A DNA stretch of 7,217 bases from an uncultured Gemmiger sp. Its GTDB lineage: Bacteria > Bacillota > Clostridia > Oscillospirales > Ruminococcaceae. Position numbers and translations under genes: made by a program. The stretch's first letter is position 1. Each line of letters opens with the position of its first letter. The notes below the pieces were generated by a model. The model saw nothing but the letters and a program-made list of their open reading frames with translations, was not told where the DNA came from and did not search any database. Of this stretch, positions 1 to 5,483 are shown piece by piece. The stretch covers positions 1-7,217 of the forward strand of contig CAUEKL010000114.1 in assembly GCA_959018215.1 (NCBI GenBank), given 5' to 3'.

Positions 1-19
1 CCTGAATCCGGCCCCGCCC

Positions 20-49
20 TTGCAGTCTGTTCGGGATTTGCTGTATAAT
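20..49 (+). promoter_or_regulatory. Promoter of the Rrf2 regulator gene
   Basis: A -35 box TTGCAG (20-25) and a perfect -10 box TATAAT (44-49) are separated by 18 bp. Transcription would begin near 56, giving a short leader of about 27 nt before the ATG at 83. The upstream end of any control region lies outside the window. Confidence 0.65.
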
Positions 50-82
50 CAGGAAGGAGAACGAACAGAGGTGTTGCAAGGA

Positions 83-502
83 ATGATTTCCACAAGAGGG
101 CGGTATGCCCTGCGCATCATGGTAGATCTGGCAGAACACCGGGAGGACGGCTATATCCCCATGAAGGAAGCCGCCGCCCGGCAGGGCATCTCCCTGAAAT
201 ATCTGGAACGGATTCTGCCCGCCCTGACCCGGGGCGGTCTGGTGGAAGGCCAGCAGGGCAAGGGCGGGGGATACCGCCTGTGCCGGGACCCGGAAGACTG
301 CACCGCCGGGGAGATCCTGCGCCTGACCGAAGGGGACCTGGCCCCGGTGGCCTGTCTGTCCTGCGGGGCCGCCCCCTGTAGCCGGCAGGCCCAGTGCAAG
401 ACCCTGCCCATGTGGCGGGAATTCTACCGCATGACCACCGAATATTTTGACGGCATCACCCTGGCGGACCTGGTCCGCAACGGCCCGGACGCCGCCGTGT
501 GA
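83..502 (+). CDS. Rrf2/IscR-like transcriptional regulator
   Basis: A 139-residue DNA-binding regulator of the Rrf2 family, which usually senses iron-sulfur, redox, nitric oxide or cysteine status. The N-terminus (STRGRYALRIMVDLA, residues 3-17) is the family hallmark. A winged helix-turn-helix follows (about 26-66), with the recognition helix around ISLKYLERIL (36-45) and the wing QGKGGGYRL (58-66). Cysteines 91, 94, 99 and 105 lie in the C-X2-C-X4-C-X5-C region where IscR-type members bind a 2Fe-2S cluster, so a cluster or redox switch is plausible; the target genes are unknown. ATG at 83 is preferred because a typical Rrf2 protein starts there and the promoter -10 ends at 49. An in-frame GTG at 71 (four extra residues) is possible, since GGAG lies at 56-59. 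The gene is monocistronic: its own promoter precedes it and a terminator follows. Confidence 0.9.
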   Translation: MISTRGRYALRIMVDLAEHREDGYIPMKEAAARQGISLKYLERILPALTRGGLVEGQQGKGGGYRLCRDPEDCTAGEILRLTEGDLAPVACLSCGAAPCSRQAQCKTLPMWREFYRMTTEYFDGITLADLVRNGPDAAV

Positions 503-520
503 ACGCCTGCCCCAAACAAC

Positions 521-551
521 AAAGCCTTACCGTATGCCGGTAAGGCTTTTT
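521..551 (+). terminator. Intrinsic terminator after the Rrf2 gene
   Basis: A 12-bp perfect stem (521-532 with 538-549, core GCCTTACCG/CGGTAAGGC) with a 5-nt loop runs into a T tract (547-551). It sits 19 nt after the stop codon and separates the Rrf2 gene from the TetR operon. Confidence 0.93.
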
Positions 552-605
552 GTTTTGCCGTTGGGGCGTGGATTGCTGTACACAGTCCCCAAAAAACATG
601 GGGAA

Positions 606-626
606 AATTCATGCCGAATGTGAATT
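606..626. repeat. Inverted repeat upstream of the TetR promoter
   Basis: AATTCA (606-611) and TGAATT (621-626) form a 6-bp inverted repeat with a 9-nt spacer, and the right arm overlaps the likely -35 box. It may be an accessory operator, but arms this short could be chance in AT-rich DNA. Confidence 0.3.
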
Positions 627-662
627 GATATAAAAATAACAATACGCTACACTGAATATAAT
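625..662 (+). promoter_or_regulatory. Promoter of the TetR operon
   Basis: TTGATA (625-630) is followed after 17 bp by TACACT (648-653), a good sigma-A pair with a predicted start near 660. A perfect TATAAT at 657-662 is an alternative -10, but has no -35 at the right distance. Either way the core promoter abuts or overlaps the palindrome at 661-674. The five plus-strand genes downstream have no further obvious promoter or terminator until 4559. Confidence 0.6.
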
Positions 663-674
663 GAACGTGTTCAT
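661..674. promoter_or_regulatory. Palindromic operator, likely bound by the adjacent TetR protein
   Basis: ATGAAC (661-666) and GTTCAT (669-674) are perfect 6-bp arms around a 2-nt centre GT. The site lies at the predicted transcription start or -10, directly before the ribosome binding site of the TetR gene. That is the usual position for an autorepressing TetR-family operator. Assigning it to this TetR is inference from position. Confidence 0.6.
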
Positions 675-690
675 AAAAAGGAGGCCGCCC

Positions 691-1215
691 ATGCCCAAGA
701 TCATCGAGGAAGCCCGCGCCCGCATCCTGTCCACCGCCCGGGCCACCCTGCTGGAAAAAGGCTACACCGGCCTTTCCCTGCGGAATCTGGCCAGGGACTG
801 CGGCATGGCTGTAGGCACCATCTACAACTATTTCCAGGACAAGGACACCCTGGTGGCCTGCATCATGATGGAGGACTGGACGGTGGCGCTGGCCCGGATG
901 GACGCCGCCTGCGCCGATGCCGCCTGTGCGGCGGAGGGGCTGGAGGGCATCTGCCGGGCGGTGGAGGCGTTCGCCGCGGTGTACGCTCCGGTGTGGGGGC
1001 AGTTTTCCCGCACGGGAGGCTCCTCCGGGATCATCCAGAGCCGCCACGGGCTGCTGCGCGGCCAGATCGAGGCCCGCATCCGCCCCATGATGGAGCGTCT
1101 GAAGATGGAAGATACCGCCCTGGCCCCCCTCCTGGCGGAGGCGGCGCTGGCGGCGGCGTTACAGCCGGATATCGGCCGGGACCAGCTCGGGATTCTGGCC
1201 GGACGGCTGCGGTGA
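691..1215 (+). CDS. TetR/AcrR-family transcriptional repressor
   Basis: A 174-residue TetR-type regulator, first gene of the operon. The N-terminal DNA-binding domain spans roughly residues 9-55. Its helix-turn-helix and following helix (LSLRNLARDCGMAVGTIYNYF, 28-48) carry the family's T-I-Y-N-Y-F signature and end in the usual DKDTL. The C-terminal half (about 60-174) is the ligand-binding and dimerisation part; it is variable and gives no ligand clue, and is somewhat shorter than the usual 190-210 residues. The ATG at 691 is chosen because AAAGGAGG (677-684) lies 6 nt upstream; the in-frame ATG at 661 overlaps the promoter and operator. The protein probably represses its own operon through the palindrome at 661-674 and is released by a small, probably hydrophobic molecule handled by the enzymes encoded downstream. 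Confidence 0.92.
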   Translation: MPKIIEEARARILSTARATLLEKGYTGLSLRNLARDCGMAVGTIYNYFQDKDTLVACIMMEDWTVALARMDAACADAACAAEGLEGICRAVEAFAAVYAPVWGQFSRTGGSSGIIQSRHGLLRGQIEARIRPMMERLKMEDTALAPLLAEAALAAALQPDIGRDQLGILAGRLR

Positions 1216-1245
1216 ATACACATGGTACAGAAAGGAAGGGACAGC

Positions 1246-2172
1246 ATGAGCAGTTTCAAGGATTTGCGCATCGTGGACAATTTTTACCAGACCTCGGCCT
1301 TCTTCCCCATGCCCACCGTCATGGTGGGCACCCTGGCCGATGACGGCAGCACCAGCTTCGGGCCGTATTCCCTCTGCCAGCCCTATTACATCGCCGGCAA
1401 GGATTATTACGCCATGCTGCTGTGCTGCCGCAACTCCTCCAACACAGCCCAGCACATCCTCAAGCGGAAAAAGTGCACCCTGAACTTCATTCCGGACAAG
1501 CGGAAGTATTTCAAGGAGGCGGTGCGCATGGGCTTTCCCGGGGACACCCCGGCGGAAAAGATGAAGGACTGTATCTTCACCCTGGAGGACGGCCTGCGCA
1601 AGGCGGCGGACCCGGCGGGGGAGTACCCCCAGGTCATTGCCGAGTGCTTCCAGGTGTTTGAGTGCACCTGGGTGGACACCCTGGACAACGCCCAGAACGA
1701 CCAACCCGGCCTGATGGACGGCTACCCGCCGCCCTACCACGATTTCAACGGCATCACCTCCCAGTTCGGGGCCCACTTCATCCTGAAAGTGGAAAAGATC
1801 CTCATGAAGGAAAAGTACTATAACGCCATCGTCAACGGGGTGCGCCGGTGGGACTTCCCCCGGGTGCCGGTGGATTACGGCTACCGGGATTCCAAGAACT
1901 TCTGGTACACCCGTTTCCGGCTGCCTATCCCGGAACTGCTGCCGGTGCGTCAGACCACCGTCTCCTCGGTGAAATACGCCGCCGACCGCATCGACGACAC
2001 GGTAAAGTTCACCGACGAAGCCTGCGCCAAGCTGGTCAAGGTGCCCCGCATCTTCCTGCCCACCGCCCTCAAGGGCTGCGTGGCCTGGGCCAAGGAGCAC
2101 AACGTTACCCTCATCACTGCCGAACACATGGACATCATCAACGACAAACGGGCAAAGGAGAAGAACCGATGA
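1246..2172 (+). CDS. Flavin-reductase-like flavoprotein with C-terminal PCP_red-like domain
   Basis: A 308-residue soluble protein. Residues about 10-175 resemble the flavin reductase / FMN-binding split-barrel family: a conserved opening (FFPMPTVMVGTLADDG), a SFGPYSLCQP strand region, then CCRNSSNTAQHILKRKKCTLNF and a later YPQVIAECFQVFECTWVD segment. Such proteins bind FMN and reduce it or use it for electron transfer. Residues about 253-306 (FTDEACAKLVKVPRIFLPTA, then WAKEHNVTLITAEHMD) match the small helical PCP_red domain found at the C-terminus of the BchB/ChlB subunit of dark-operative protochlorophyllide reductase. I recognise this by pattern only. No signal peptide or membrane helix is seen. 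ATG at 1246 is chosen over 1222 because AAAGGAAGGG (1231-1240) is properly spaced for 1246. The gene starts 30 nt after the TetR gene, and its stop overlaps the next start (ATGA), suggesting translational coupling with the SDR. Confidence 0.8.
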   Translation: MSSFKDLRIVDNFYQTSAFFPMPTVMVGTLADDGSTSFGPYSLCQPYYIAGKDYYAMLLCCRNSSNTAQHILKRKKCTLNFIPDKRKYFKEAVRMGFPGDTPAEKMKDCIFTLEDGLRKAADPAGEYPQVIAECFQVFECTWVDTLDNAQNDQPGLMDGYPPPYHDFNGITSQFGAHFILKVEKILMKEKYYNAIVNGVRRWDFPRVPVDYGYRDSKNFWYTRFRLPIPELLPVRQTTVSSVKYAADRIDDTVKFTDEACAKLVKVPRIFLPTALKGCVAWAKEHNVTLITAEHMDIINDKRAKEKNR

Positions 2173-3017
2173 AGATTGTACTGGCAGGAGCATTCGGCAA
2201 TCTGGGCGCGGACATCCTGCGCGCCCTGGTCCGGGACGGCCACCAGGTGGTGGCGGCGGACCTGAAATCCAAGGAACTGGAAGGTCTGGCGGGCAAATAC
2301 ACCCCCCGCACCATCGACGTGACCCGCCCCGAAACCCTGGCGGGCCTGTGCGACGGGGCGGATGTGGTCATCACCACCGTGGGGCTTACCGGGGCGTCGG
2401 CCACCATCACCAACTACGATATCGACTACCACGGCAACTGCAACCTGCTGGCGGAAGCCAAGAAGGCCGGGGTAAAGCACTTCACCTACATTTCGGTCAT
2501 CCAGGCGGACAGCGACCCCCAGGTCCCCATGCTCCACGCCAAATCGCTGTTTGAGCAGGACCTGAAAGCCAGCGGCATTCCCTATGTGATTCATCGGCCC
2601 ACCGGCTATTTCTACGATATCGCCAAGGTATTCATGCCCATGATCGACAAAGGGCAGGTGACCCTGCTGGGCAAGGGAGACTGCCGCGCCAACGTCATTG
2701 ACACCGCCGACTTTGCGGACTTCATCGTGCTGCACATGCTGGACGAAAACAAGGTCTACAACGTGGGCGGCAAGGAGACCTACACCTATGCCGAAATTGC
2801 CAAAATGTTCTTTGCCGCTGCGGGCAAGGAACCGGTGATCAAGTCGGCGCCGGTGTTCCTCTTTGATGTGCTGGCCTGGGTGAACAAGCACAAGAAAAAC
2901 GGCAAGGAAGCCATCATCCGCTTTTCCAAATGGACCCTGACCCATGAACTGGTGGGCTCGGATGTATACGGGGACAAGAGCTTCCGGGACTACATCCGCA
3001 GCCGGTACCAGCGGTAA
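2169..3017 (+). CDS. Atypical short-chain dehydrogenase/reductase (NAD(P)-binding, NmrA-like)
   Basis: A 282-residue Rossmann-fold protein. The dinucleotide-binding loop G7-A-F-G10-N-L-G13 is followed by an acidic residue, D31, at the end of strand 2, which tends to favour NAD; cofactor choice is otherwise uncertain. The segment NCNLLAEAKKAGVKHFTYIS (90-109) and RPTGYFYD (143-150) are typical of extended/atypical SDRs. The classical Y-X3-K pair is incomplete: K125 is present but the tyrosine position is M121, as in NmrA-like and other atypical SDRs. It could therefore be a reductase using a different acid, or a redox-sensing or structural protein. The C-terminus (about 200-282) is the substrate-binding part and contains the VYNVGG motif (198-203). 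ATG at 2169 has AAAGGAG (2154-2160) 8 nt upstream and overlaps the previous stop. The next gene's ribosome binding site overlaps this stop. Confidence 0.85.
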   Translation: MKIVLAGAFGNLGADILRALVRDGHQVVAADLKSKELEGLAGKYTPRTIDVTRPETLAGLCDGADVVITTVGLTGASATITNYDIDYHGNCNLLAEAKKAGVKHFTYISVIQADSDPQVPMLHAKSLFEQDLKASGIPYVIHRPTGYFYDIAKVFMPMIDKGQVTLLGKGDCRANVIDTADFADFIVLHMLDENKVYNVGGKETYTYAEIAKMFFAAAGKEPVIKSAPVFLFDVLAWVNKHKKNGKEAIIRFSKWTLTHELVGSDVYGDKSFRDYIRSRYQR

Positions 3018-3031
3018 AGGAGGAAATCAAA

Positions 3032-3859
3032 ATGACCCTTTCCGAAATGTTCCGCCTGGCCTTTCCATCCACCATCTGGGTGATCCTGGCGGTGTGCGCG
3101 GTGCTCAGCGCGGTGGGCTTTTACAAGTTCGTCTATTTCCTCTCGGTGGGCTACGGCTTTGCCGTCTGCGGCGCCGGGGCGGCCATCCTGGTGCTGTACG
3201 GCGGCGGGATGGGGGTGTGGAACATCCTGCTCTGCCTGCTGCTCATGGTCTACGGCATCCGCCTGGGCGGGTTCCTCCTCTGGCGGGAGATCAAAAGCGC
3301 TTCCTACCGCAAGACCCTCAAGGCTGCCACCGGGGACGGCAAACCCATGCCGGTGTTCGTCAAGGTGGTCATCTGGGTGTGTGTGGCCGTCATGTATGTG
3401 CTGCAGGTTTCCCCGGTGTTCTACCGGGCGGCCGGCGGGGACCCGGCGGGCATCAGCGCCCCCATCGGCGCCTTCATCATGGCGGCGGCCCTGGTGATCG
3501 AGAGCACCGCCGACAAACAGAAATCCGCCGCCAAGCAGAAAGCCCCCAACCGCTTCTGTGATACCGGGCTGTACAAACTGGTGCGCTGCCCCAATTACCT
3601 GGGGGAGGTGCTCTTCTGGACCGGTGTGCTGGTCTCCGGCATCGGGGCCCTGCAGGGCGCCGTGCAGTGGGTGGTGGCCGTGCTGGGCTACCTGCTCATC
3701 GTGTACGTCATGTTCAGCGGCGCCAAGCGGCTGGAACTGCGCCAGAACAAGAACTACGGCGCCGACCCCGCCTACCGTGCCTACGTGGAGCGCACCCCCA
3801 TCCTGCTGCCCTTTGTGCCCCTCTACCACCTGGAACAGGTGAAATGGATCGTGGCCTGA
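3032..3859 (+). CDS. DUF1295 / steroid 5-alpha-reductase-like membrane protein
   Basis: A 275-residue multi-pass membrane protein with hydrophobic segments near residues 14-30, 34-57, 62-83, 108-128, 142-157 and 190-222. The signature E157-S-T-A-D161-K-Q163, then GLYKLVRCPNYLGEVLFWTG (179-198), then YRAYVERTPILLPF near the end, matches DUF1295 proteins, relatives of eukaryotic steroid 5-alpha-reductases and more distantly of isoprenylcysteine methyltransferases. D161, N188 and E192 align with residues around the NADPH site in human SRD5A enzymes. The usual R-H-P-N-Y motif reads R185-C-P-N-Y, with Cys in place of His. Reduction of a hydrophobic double bond with NADPH is the favoured role; a methyltransferase role is the main alternative. 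It has a strong AAAGGAGG (3016-3023) 8 nt upstream of ATG and sits 14 nt after the SDR gene. Confidence 0.8.
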   Translation: MTLSEMFRLAFPSTIWVILAVCAVLSAVGFYKFVYFLSVGYGFAVCGAGAAILVLYGGGMGVWNILLCLLLMVYGIRLGGFLLWREIKSASYRKTLKAATGDGKPMPVFVKVVIWVCVAVMYVLQVSPVFYRAAGGDPAGISAPIGAFIMAAALVIESTADKQKSAAKQKAPNRFCDTGLYKLVRCPNYLGEVLFWTGVLVSGIGALQGAVQWVVAVLGYLLIVYVMFSGAKRLELRQNKNYGADPAYRAYVERTPILLPFVPLYHLEQVKWIVA

Positions 3860-3895
3860 CAGGCACCCTTTTTTGCCCAAAGGAGGACGTGAACG

Positions 3896-4546
3896 ATGAA
3901 CGGAATCACCGTACCCATGGCCATTGTGGATTTTATCCCGGTCCTGCTCTTTTTTGCGGCGGCGGTGCTGCTGCAGCGGGACCTGTACCGCCAGATGGTC
4001 AAGGGGGCCTACGCCCTGCTGGCCACCGGCTCCATCATGGTGCTCATCGGCGGGCTGTTCAAAGCGACCTGGAAGATCCTCTACGCTTTGCGGATCTGTG
4101 ATTACCCCCTGCTTTCGGACAGCTTTTTCCCTATGCAGGGCCCCGGCTTCCTGCTGGTGTTTCTGGCCCTTGTGGGCATGTTCACCCCCTGGAACCGCAA
4201 AGGCACCACCACCCTGCTGGGGGTGGGAGCGGTGCCGGTGTACACCAGTACTATTCCCTTTGTCATCCTGCAGACGGTGGGCTGTGCCGGGTCCCAGTGG
4301 ACCCTGTTTGCCATCTCCCTCAAGATGAAGCAGCGACTGGCCGCAGCCTTGTATGTGGTGGCCTTTGTGTTTATGCTGGGCATGGGCTATCTCAGCGCCA
4401 CCTTTGACGATACCTCCGGTATGCACTGGCTGGCCCAGTGTGTGAACATCGTCTCCCAGGGCGCCTTTTTATGGGCCACCCTGCGGCTGCACAAAGCGGG
4501 GCTGGCCCGCTGGCAGCCCTACCCTGCAAAAACTTCCGCCCGATAA
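3896..4546 (+). CDS. Six-helix integral membrane protein, family not recognised
   Basis: A 216-residue hydrophobic protein with about six predicted membrane helices, near residues 8-27, 37-57, 84-97, 105-129, 148-168 and 177-197, joined by short polar loops. The second segment ends in a charged GLFKATWKILYALRICDYP stretch (53-71). The C-terminal tail is short and basic. I see no catalytic motif, transporter signature or signal peptide and do not assign a family. It is the last gene of the TetR operon, 36 nt after the DUF1295 gene, with its own AAAGGAGG (3879-3886) 9 nt before the ATG, and is followed directly by a terminator. Its place suggests a membrane partner of the DUF1295 protein, or uptake or sensing of the same hydrophobic compound; that is inference. 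Confidence 0.8.
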   Translation: MNGITVPMAIVDFIPVLLFFAAAVLLQRDLYRQMVKGAYALLATGSIMVLIGGLFKATWKILYALRICDYPLLSDSFFPMQGPGFLLVFLALVGMFTPWNRKGTTTLLGVGAVPVYTSTIPFVILQTVGCAGSQWTLFAISLKMKQRLAAALYVVAFVFMLGMGYLSATFDDTSGMHWLAQCVNIVSQGAFLWATLRLHKAGLARWQPYPAKTSAR

Positions 4547-4558
4547 TCCCAACTGACA

Positions 4559-4598
4559 CAAAAGAGGCATCCCCGTTCCTGCAGGGATGCCTCTTTTG
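4559..4598. terminator. Bidirectional intrinsic terminator between converging operons
   Basis: A perfect 15-bp stem pairs 4559-4573 with 4584-4598 around a 10-nt loop. The arms carry AAAA at the outer left and TTTT at the outer right, so a short U run forms on either strand. It begins 13 nt after the last plus-strand stop and ends 13 nt before the minus-strand deacetylase stop, serving both. Confidence 0.9.
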
Positions 4599-4610
4599 CG
4601 TGGGCAGGGC

Positions 4611-5426
4611 TCAGAACAGCCGGACCAGCTGTCCGCCCGGGATTTCCACCTTGCCGCCGTCCACCTCGATCCAGATGGACCGGGCGTTGGGATTGTAAAC
4701 CACATCCCCCGCTGCGGTGAAGGCCAGCCGGGCGGCGTCGGCCATGTAGTCCGCAATCTCGATGTTGGTGGCGTACCAGGTGTCCTGTCTGCCGCCGGTC
4801 ATCTCACAGAACCGCTCCATCCGGGCCCAGTCCTCCGGGGAGGTAAACTCGAACCCGTGACCCCATACATACATCATGTATAAATACTGCGATTTATACG
4901 AATCGACGAATCTTTGCCCGTCCTCCAGCAGCCCGTGCTGGTGGTGGCAGGTGGGGGTCCAGGCCATGTAATCCTGGGGCAGGGAAAAGCTGTGGCTGTC
5001 GCCCACCACCCGGGCGTACCGGATGCCCAGGGAGTGCAGCAGCGCGGCAATTTCCGGGCTCCAGTGGCCGTTGGGGTAGGCCAGCCCCCGCACCGGCGCC
5101 CCCGTAATGGCTTCCAGGGCCATGCGGTCCTCCAGCACCTGGCGGGCCACCTGTTCCAGGGGCGTGCGGGTGATGGTGGGGTGCAGCCGGGTGTGGCAGG
5201 CAATCTCATGCCCCTGGTATACCTGGGCCCACTCCTCGGCGCGCAGGTGGTCTGCCGAAGCGCCCCACCCGGAATTCAGGTTGAAGGTGCCCTTGATGCC
5301 GTACCGGTTGAACAGGGCCACCAGCTGCCGGTCCTCGATACAGGCGTCGTCAAAGCTCATGGTCAGGACCTTGTTCTTTCCGCCGGGAAAGCAGACATAG
5401 ATGTTTTTCAGATCGGGATACTGCAT
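4611..5426 (-). CDS. Polysaccharide deacetylase-like protein (CE4 / NodB-like), cytoplasmic
   Basis: A 271-residue protein with the NodB-type deacetylase motifs in order. Motif 1 is SFDDA (24-28; D26 the likely base and D27 the likely metal ligand), and motif 2 is H78-T-R-L-H82, the two metal-binding histidines. Motif 3 is R113-G-L-A-Y-P-N-G; the later YVWGHGFEF (186-194) is the W-G-H-X-X-E-F hallmark with H190. The catalytic set appears intact. No signal peptide or membrane anchor is present, unlike secreted peptidoglycan or chitin deacetylases, so it probably acts on an intracellular sugar derivative. A beta-rich C-terminal segment (about 222-271) lies outside the core. ATG at 5426 is chosen because AAGGAG lies 9 nt upstream; a TTG two codons earlier lacks proper spacing. 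It follows the AraC gene by 56 nt on the same strand and may be co-transcribed with it. Confidence 0.88.
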   Translation of the reverse strand: MQYPDLKNIYVCFPGGKNKVLTMSFDDACIEDRQLVALFNRYGIKGTFNLNSGWGASADHLRAEEWAQVYQGHEIACHTRLHPTITRTPLEQVARQVLEDRMALEAITGAPVRGLAYPNGHWSPEIAALLHSLGIRYARVVGDSHSFSLPQDYMAWTPTCHHQHGLLEDGQRFVDSYKSQYLYMMYVWGHGFEFTSPEDWARMERFCEMTGGRQDTWYATNIEIADYMADAARLAFTAAGDVVYNPNARSIWIEVDGGKVEIPGGQLVRLF

Positions 5427-5455
5427 AACCAACCTCTCCTTTATAACATAGTGGG

Positions 5456-5483
5456 AACATGGCCGGAGAAGTCCGGCCTTGTT
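5456..5483 (-). other. GC-rich hairpin between the AraC gene and the deacetylase gene
   Basis: GGCCGGA (5461-5467) pairs with TCCGGCC (5472-5478) around a 4-nt loop. AACA/TGTT extends the stem by four pairs beyond one mismatch (5460/5479). On the minus strand there is no U run after the stem, so it is not a standard terminator. It may lower read-through into the deacetylase gene, stabilise a processed mRNA end, or act as a partial attenuator. Confidence 0.5.

Noticed and set aside
20..82. N-terminal extension of the Rrf2 gene starting at TTG 20
   Set aside because: The stretch contains the -35 and -10 boxes, and family members start at the MISTRGRYAL sequence.
561..604. Mutually exclusive hairpins TTGGGG/CCCCAA (561-566, 587-592) and TCCCC/GGGGA (586-590, 600-604), suggestive of a riboswitch or attenuator
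   Set aside because: They lie upstream of the predicted TetR promoter and after a strong terminator, so they are unlikely to be transcribed as a leader; the arms are short.
1848..2168. Long upstream extension of the SDR reading frame
   Set aside because: It lies wholly inside the flavoprotein gene in another frame, encodes low-complexity Gly/Arg/Pro/His sequence, and the Rossmann motif starts at the ATG at 2169, which has its own ribosome binding site.
1246..3017. Chlorophyll or bacteriochlorophyll biosynthesis locus
   Set aside because: Only the small PCP_red-like tail and the SDR superfamily hint at it; there are no nitrogenase-like BchL/N/B catalytic domains or other pathway genes in the window.
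2990..4426. A 478-codon minus-strand open frame
   Set aside because: It is antisense to two clear membrane-protein genes; the His/Gly/Gln-rich translation is typical of a shadow frame in GC-rich DNA.
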